A stretch of DNA of 64,000 nucleotides from Neoechinorhynchus agilis. Taxonomy: Eukaryota; Acanthocephala. The notes under the pieces were generated by a model that worked only from the letters and a program-made list of their open reading frames with translations, searched no databases and was not told the DNA's origin. Below are positions 57,721-64,000 of this stretch, piece after piece. Both the position numbers and the translations under genes were made by a program. Numbering within the stretch: position 1 is the first letter of the stretch; each line of letters begins with the position of its first letter. The stretch is taken from contig CM121342.1 of the NCBI GenBank assembly GCA_051530055.1, forward strand, positions 14,384,001 through 14,448,000. Reading direction: 5' to 3'.

Positions 57721-60700
57721 GATTGAACGTCAATATCTTTCAGAAAGTTAGACACACGAGTACGCAAGTGAGTTGCAAGAGAAGAGCAATGAGCTGTCGT
57801 TTTACGAGTAGGCAGTTCGTTTTTTCTCGTAAAACTCTCTTCGTAGGTGTATTGTCGAAGCAAGGGAGGCAACGATGGTACAATCGTGTCTCCCGTTATG
57901 TGAATGAGGAATCAATCTAAGAACCGATTTATAAACTTTTTGTAATTAAGAAACCAAACGATTGTGGATGAGAATTGAAAGTACCCGAAGGAAGTGTAAA
58001 CGAAATACAGGTGAATGTATTTTCCGACTGGAACGACGCAGAAATGACTGTAAACACGAGGTCATACTTAGAATAGATCGCTATGTTTGTGGATATCACC
58101 ACGCAGACTGATAGTTACATGGAGATGGGGCTCGATTCGTCGCGCTCGCTGCGGTAGCGACTGAGCAAAGTGAAGAATGCATGCGACTCTGACTTGCAAA
58201 TTGGTTCCTCGTGTATTAGAGTGCCTAATTTGCAAAGCAAGCAACACTTAAAAGTGCGACGGATTGAATGTTGATTTGAAATCATAGTGATGTTTGGAAT
58301 ACTTGGCACTGAAAATTCTCGTGGAACTGAAAAGTGAAGTAAAATAAAAAATTTCTATTCACTGTCTAAGGAAGCTTGACGGCGCCTCAGTCGTCTAGGA
58401 ATTCATGAAAAACAATTTCAACTCTAGTTCATGCTTTTTTCAATTGAACAGGCGACCATTTAGGGAATTTAAATGTAAAACATGACTGAGCGACGCTTTT
58501 TTAAATAAACTCATTTTCATTTATTCAAGCTTTTTTTTGAAATTAGTGATTTCATGGCAACAAAATCTAAAACGAAGAATAAACTGCTCATAAAATCTCT
58601 TGTGGAAATAAGCATTCATTAAAAATACGCAACCCATATAGATGAGACTGATATTTGTTTTAGTTAAAAGCAACGTAGATTTCCTTAAACTGTTTTGCAG
58701 CGATTGCCTATTGTTTATGTGTAAGAAACCAACTTTTCGTCGCGAATTACATTCGATTGGTTAGATATGTTGTTATTTTAGTCGCTTGTACCAAAACCCA
58801 AGAAGGATCGTTAAAGTCGAATGTATATTTTGACTGATTGTATCAGTCATTTTATCAATTCAAATTGTTAAAGTATTACGTTCACCTGCGGTTAAAACAC
58901 TATATCGATTTGAATTGATAAAATATCGGGTGTCGAGGGCCGAACAAAATATTAACAAACCAACCTTTGTTTTTGTACTGATTATGCTTGAGACACAAAT
59001 ACTGAAATCGAAAAATGTTATCTCGTTTCGGAGGGTGTCAAACTCGCGTTTTTTGTTTTTTCCTTCTACTTTCACAAAATTTCGATGTGAACGACGTGTC
59101 TCATTAACAGAAGCATAAACAGCAGGGAAAATGTTTGCGGATATTACAAAAAAATTAATTCAACTTTTCCGCCATAAAAAGAAACATGAATAATTCAATC
59201 TTCAAACATATTACTCTTAGAATCATCGATAATAGCATATAAAGATTCAAAGTACGTTTTTTGGAATCTGTCATTCCGTCGATCTACGACACGCCTATTT
59301 CCCCACAAGAGATGAACCACAAGGAAAGTCATCCATAATCTGTTCGGCACAACCCATGGTGGCATCAGAAAGGTTTGGCACACCAACCTTGCATCGAAAA
59401 TTGCTAAATGCGTTGCTGCCATGCACGATACACAAAATTCACTTCGTCTAGTCTACAGGAGTAATGGGAGTTTCTTGAGGTTTCAAAGAGAGAAAGGGCA
59501 GCACATTAAACTCATTTTGACAAAAGAAGAACTATTCTCACTTTGGGTGAAAGTTAAGGCTGAGGTAAAGGGTTTCATCTGGAACAAAGTATTACCATCG
59601 CGAAAATGTCAGATCTCTTTCCTGTTGCTTGGTCTTTACATGCTTATCTAAGCTTTATCATATCAAGAATGTCACGCGGCTTAAGTCGATCGCTGCACAA
59701 GATTGTCGTCGATCGCACAACCGGAAATTCAATTGGCGAAATCCACTTACGGTAAAACGATTGGCGGGTGTCCTCATCCGGAGAGGAGTGCTTAACGACC
59801 ACCAGATGTGAAACAGGTCCGTATCTTCTAGGAAGCCTCACAGCACTTTCGATAGCACGAAAACGAGATCGTTTTTGGTCGATTAAAGGAATCGCAACTT
59901 TTCGATATTGATCATAGACGACGTGTTTTTATAGACAAGTGATCAGACTTTAATAGTTTTCATTATTTTACCGACCATTAAATTACGGCGATACTTCGGC
60001 ACAATCTGGTGCATTTATTGAGATTAATTTGCAACCTTGATAAAGGCACGATATTGTGCCTCCAAAAGATCGAATTTAATGAAATTCCTTCAATTTTTCC
60101 AATATTAACAAACAAGAATAATTCAATCTTCAAACATGTTAAATTACTGCAAATCTCACAACTACTTTTGAGATCTACGACTTCCTTTGAAAGTGACTCG
60201 CTAAATTCCTCTTAGCTTGCACAGATCACCGTTAATAAATCGAAATATCTCACTTGAAGCCCGACTCTTTTTAATTTATTCATGAGACTTGTTATATCTT
60301 GCAATCTAACTACGAAAACTGTCCAAGATATTGTCTCAATATTTCGAGTGGAAATGACTCGAGCGGGGTAAATGTCATGTGCAAATATTGCCTAATCAAA
60401 AGAGTTTCCTATATGACTATGAGCGTCTAAATTAATTAAAAGCGATCCCATTATCTTCGGGTATTTAAATTTTTCCACTCCAGTTAAGATAAGCACATAG
60501 ATTTCTAGCATGTGAACGTTTATCGTGGTTATGCTCATTTGGCCGATGCCTGACAATTTTGTTCGTATACGAATTTCTTGCACTTAACAAATCCTAAAGA
60601 CTTACAAGAAGCGGTCAATAAAAACGTTCATTAATGAGCACTTTGTGGTTAAATCCGATAAACTCGTAAAAACCGAAAAATTGAACGACGGCTGAATACT

Positions 60701-62085
60701 AAAAGCATAAATCAATCAACTATGCGAAAAATAGGTGCGAACTCAAAAACACTGCATTCTTGTAAAAAAATCAAAACCTTTTTTATTAGTTCTATCACGA
60801 TTTTTAAAACGACAGGATGATTAAACGGCCCAAAGCATTTTGGGCACTTAATTCTGAGAAAACATTTCAATCCATATACCCTTAAGCATATCCGTCACTC
60901 GGGTACCACTGTTGCATTAATGCTTTCTTCAGAACAATTCAATCAATTCTGAGAGATGAGAAACATTAGGATACTCTGACGAGCAAACGGCGAACAGTAG
61001 CTGACAATAAAATCTGCAGCACTTCGTTATAGAAGCGAGATCGATAATCGACATTTAATGATCGCAGAAAATTCATTAACGAAGATAGCCTTGGGACCTA
61101 CAAAAAGCTTTATATAGGCGATATTTCTATTTAAAGAGATTTACCTTCTAGTTGCGATAAAATCACTCGCCGTCCTTATAGAATAATTTGTGGTTTTCCA
61201 TGCGCCGTATAACTCGACGCGGGACTCAAGAACAAAATGTGCTTAGGTACTGAAACATTGCGATTACTTCAAGACATTTTAAGTGTTGAAAATCACGAGA
61301 AAATTTTGATATACACTAAATTGTAAAATTCAATAAATAGGTATCCGATTAAGAAAACAGCTTTAAAATATAATTCAAATTTAAAATGTTTGCTTCTCGT
61401 GATTTTCGTAAGCGAAGAGACGTTACAATATACGAACTGCTCTTTCGATTTTGTTGTTTTCGCTTGCAATTCACGTCAATCGCCAGTGGTTCCCCAGCGT
61501 ACTAAATAAAAATAATGCCGTGACTGATATTAGCAGATTCTCACCTAAGTCTTAGATTTACAATGGCTATATTTTCGTGATAAACAACGAATTTCGATAA
61601 ATGTTGTATCCGATGTGCATAAGGTTTCAAGCCGAAAAGGATAATTTGTTAATCCACAAAGCCCATGTATCCTTGGGTCCTCATCGACACTCGAGCTCTG
61701 ATTTGTCAAACAAATTCGGTTGTTTATTTTGGAGTTGATTACAGATTCGTTCGGGTGGGAATATCCAGTCGGGGATGTCTGTTCGGGAACGAATAATGAA
61801 ATAGAAATGCGACTAAAAGCATTGAAATTATGCTGACCTAAAAGGAATTTATTTTCCCTGAATATCATAATTATGCCTTAATGTTTATGGTCAAAAATCG
61901 AAATTATCTGTTGAATTATCCGCAATCTGACAAAATATTTACGACAATTAAAACGTGCTTGTCCCTTTTGCTTTTATTCTTTAAATCCCGGTGTAACTAA
62001 TTTTGTGGCTCATTACAGAACCTAGAAATGCTCGATATAGTTCTTAAAATCATATCGAGAAAATCCATCGGGATGGCAAATTTTG
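57721..62085. other. Long intergenic region with PLE terminal motifs
   Basis: No supported gene in 4.4 kb. Terminal-type motifs occur at about 59125-59210 (weak) and 60030-60125 (CCTTGATAAAGGCACGATAT, then TGTGCCTCCAAAAGATCGAA). Unsupported frames near 59195-59841 share no recognisable domain. Confidence 0.45.
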
Positions 62086-62283
62086 ACTTGTGGTGAAGAT
62101 AATCCCGATTAAAAATCATTTTATTGTTCTGAAATATTTCGCGAGGAGACCTCGCCTTATCAATCATTGTTTTCGGAGGAAAATTCGAGTCTCCGAAAAC
62201 AATGATTGATAAGGCGAGGTTTCCGCGCGAAATATTTCAGAACAATAAAATGATTTTTAATCGGGATTATCTTTACCACAAGT
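62086..62283. repeat. Near-perfect palindrome with arms of 93 bp
   Basis: Arms 62086-62178 and 62191-62283 differ at only a few positions, around a 12-base loop GAAAATTCGAGT. Each arm contains the terminal motif (right arm: TTGATAAGGCGAGGTTTCCG then CGCGAAATATTTCAG, then AACAATAAAATG). The arms could extrude as a hairpin of more than 90 bp. Confidence 0.92.
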
Positions 62284-62744
62284 TAAAAGTTCTTAAAATA
62301 TTACGGGATCAGATCCTATTTTTAATTGGGATATAAACACCTTAAACCGAGTTTAAAACTCGCAAGGTGGTGCGAAAGGAATATTAAAATACTTAGGCAT
62401 GGCAGTGCGAATTCACACTTAGGAGAATCTGCTCGAGCGCTTACAAATAAAATGGTCGTCGAAACATAGATGACTAATGCGGAAAATATTCTATGATCAA
62501 ATTTGAAGTCATAGGACATTCATTGACCATAATAGAAGGTATTCTTTGTTGGTACACTTGAAAAAGTTCATTGCCATCGACCATTTAGACCCACAATATT
62601 TGTACTCATGTGAGACTAGCAGTTATCTTCAAGACGATCCAGTTGTCACCATCTACGTGATTATTTTATTGTATGACAACGATTATCTTCTTGGGAGCGC
62701 ATTACTCCATATCATAAGTTGTTCGGTGGCGCTGTATAGAATTT

Positions 62745-63525
62745 ATATTTCTCCACAACCATGGACGAGCTCAACCATCTCATTTCCTCGCTCTCCACCC
62801 TAAACCTCTCCCTAAATTTATCTAAATCTTTTGAACTTGTCCTCCGCATTTCCAAACGCAACTTTATCCCCGTACCTCTCCCTCTCCCCATCCAACGCTC
62901 CTCTTCTCTCCGAATACTGGGCCTGATTTTACACGAAAACCTTAAATGGGATGCCCACATTTCATTTACCCTCTCAAAAGCAATCCCTCGTCTGTACCTT
63001 ATAAAACTCCTCCGGCGTCTGGCGTATCCATTAAACACCTTGCCCACTTTTATCTTTCTGCCTTTTTTCCTATCCTTACATACGCCTACCCCACTTTCCT
63101 CGCCCTCTCCGCCAATGCTCTCCATTCCCTTGAAACCTTCCACAAGAGGGCAGCGAGAATATGCGGGACTTCACTCCCTCCCTCGACGCCCACCTCCACT
63201 CCATTTTCTCCAAAAACGCTCTCCGTCTTCTTCAACCCCCTCCACAATTTTCTTCTTTCATCTCTAAATACTCTTCCTTCGTAAACACCCGTAACCCCAA
63301 CCTTTTTTATCTCCCCTCGGTCGTACCACCCTCTACCAAAAATCCTTCTTCCCCCAAGCTTAATCTTTCCTTAATAACCGGAGAACAAGGAAAGACTCCT
63401 AATCTGTCATTCTCCTAGACAAATCCCACCTCCCTGCCTCAACATCCGACATACAGACAACTTCAGCAAAGATAGATGCTGGCAAGTGTATGGATCGTTT
63501 TTCTAAATCAATAAAACGTGTTTTT
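62745..63525 (+). mobile_element. APE-LINE, 5'-truncated copy
   Basis: The plus strand encodes the RT end (MDELNHLISSLSTLNLSLNL, SLRILGLILHENLKWDAH, LETFHKRAARICGTS), closely matching the nested copy at 26092-26827. The copy is broken by at least one frame change (the frame moves near 63010-63030). It ends at about 63525 in AATAAAACGTGTTTTTATA, the family 3' end. Confidence 0.8.
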
Positions 63526-63539
63526 ATATGACCGCGACC

Positions 63540-64000
63540 CTCCATGAATAACCTCCATTATGAAACTTCTACAAAGGCAAGCTTCTAAGGCCCATCGCAA
63601 TAACTCCGCAGACTCTCCCCGTTTACAAAAGGCAGTTACTAACAATATACTTATCGCCCGCAAAAATTTTCTTTCCTTTAAAATTCGATCATGTGACAAC
63701 TCAACATGGTGGCGGGCCGTCAAGGACTCGCTTGGTCTACGCCACCCGGATCCCTTCCCTAATTAGTCCTCTACTGAATTAAAACGGGTTCTAGATTCCA
63801 TTAATCAGAACCTCTGCCCTGACTAAACTTACAATCGCTGCTCAACATCAGTCTCCACACAATCTTTCACGCCCGCACCTGAAACGTTTGTCAACTCGCC
63901 ATACTCCCCTTAGTTTCATCCTATGAATTACTAAAGTATCTCATGAAATTACCAAAAAATTCGTCCCGAAATGATCCCATCTCCCGCAACCCCCACATCA
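63540..64000 (+). mobile_element. APE-LINE, fragment between endonuclease and RT
   Basis: The frame reads LLQRQASKAHRNNSADSP, ILIARKNFLSFKIRS and STWWRAVKDSLGLRHPDPFPN, the stretch that precedes the RT in this LINE type. It follows directly after the 3' end of the previous copy, so a second copy or a rearranged piece abuts it. It runs off the window. Confidence 0.65.

Noticed and set aside
1-64000. CRISPR arrays, operons, ribosome binding sites and rRNA genes
   Set aside because: None seen. The intron-bearing genes show a eukaryotic nuclear sequence, and no regularly spaced short repeats or rRNA-like blocks were found.

Overview
The window comes from a eukaryotic nuclear genome, almost certainly a small invertebrate animal. 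Genes are split by GT-AG introns that are mostly 43-110 bp, and intergenic DNA is AT-rich and full of mobile-element debris. The gene set is bilaterian: a poly(rC)-binding protein, RTRAF, RABIF/MSS4, anamorsin, Tousled-like kinase, an IQSEC/BRAG-type ARF-GEF and a RIM-binding protein. In at least four genes a pyrimidine-AG acceptor lies within a few bases of the start codon. This suggests either 5'-UTR introns or spliced-leader trans-splicing as in nematodes and some other invertebrates. I do not name a species. Exon joins below were worked out by eye, and phase agreement was checked where an exon list is given.

Layout. 1-660: a decayed tandem array of KH-domain units. 1177-1632: an unrecognised ORF. 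About 2460-3390: a Penelope-like element (PLE) fragment. 3546-5673 (+) and 6033-8321 (-): two convergent secreted PI-PLC-X genes. 8577-9577: weak exons. 11826-13325: a three-KH PCBP gene in seven exons. 13560-16470: a tandem array of units of about 341 bp. 16570-17368: a RING-finger gene. 17600-19400: PLE fragments and a tandem terminal-type repeat. 19539-19961 (-): RABIF. 20390-21242: RTRAF. 21443-21959: a large palindrome with PLE coding sequence at its centre. 21981-22253: a small possibly mitochondrial protein. 22411-23623 (-): CIAPIN1. 23797-31045: a tandem repeat of about 213 bp split by two LINEs, one with an APE endonuclease and one that looks like the restriction-like-endonuclease (RLE) type. 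31403-33415 (-): Tousled-like kinase. 33615-34077: a composite foldback element. 34736-34976: a TATA/CRE-bearing promoter and a small ORF. 38520-39012: a two-exon novel gene. 41917-42973: a PLE fragment with inverted ends. 43152-43505: a divergent homeobox gene. 44314-44586 (-): a Gly/Pro/Gln-rich protein. 45455-48199 (-): an IQSEC-type Sec7-PH gene. 51016-57720 (-): a RIM-BP gene and its coiled-coil 5' exons. 62086-62283: a near-perfect palindrome. 62745-64000: further APE-LINE copies.

The host genes serve general cell biology (RNA binding and RNA transport, Fe-S assembly, Rab and Arf regulation, chromatin kinase, presynaptic scaffold) and form no single pathway. The main unusual signal is in the repeats. 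A short motif recurs at about 20 places: a CTGA-GA-like core, a small hairpin, GAAATAT, then an ATAAATT-type tail. It lies at the ends of PLE-derived pieces and often sits in inverted, palindromic copies. It resembles the hammerhead-ribozyme-bearing termini known for PLEs and may mark a short non-autonomous family.
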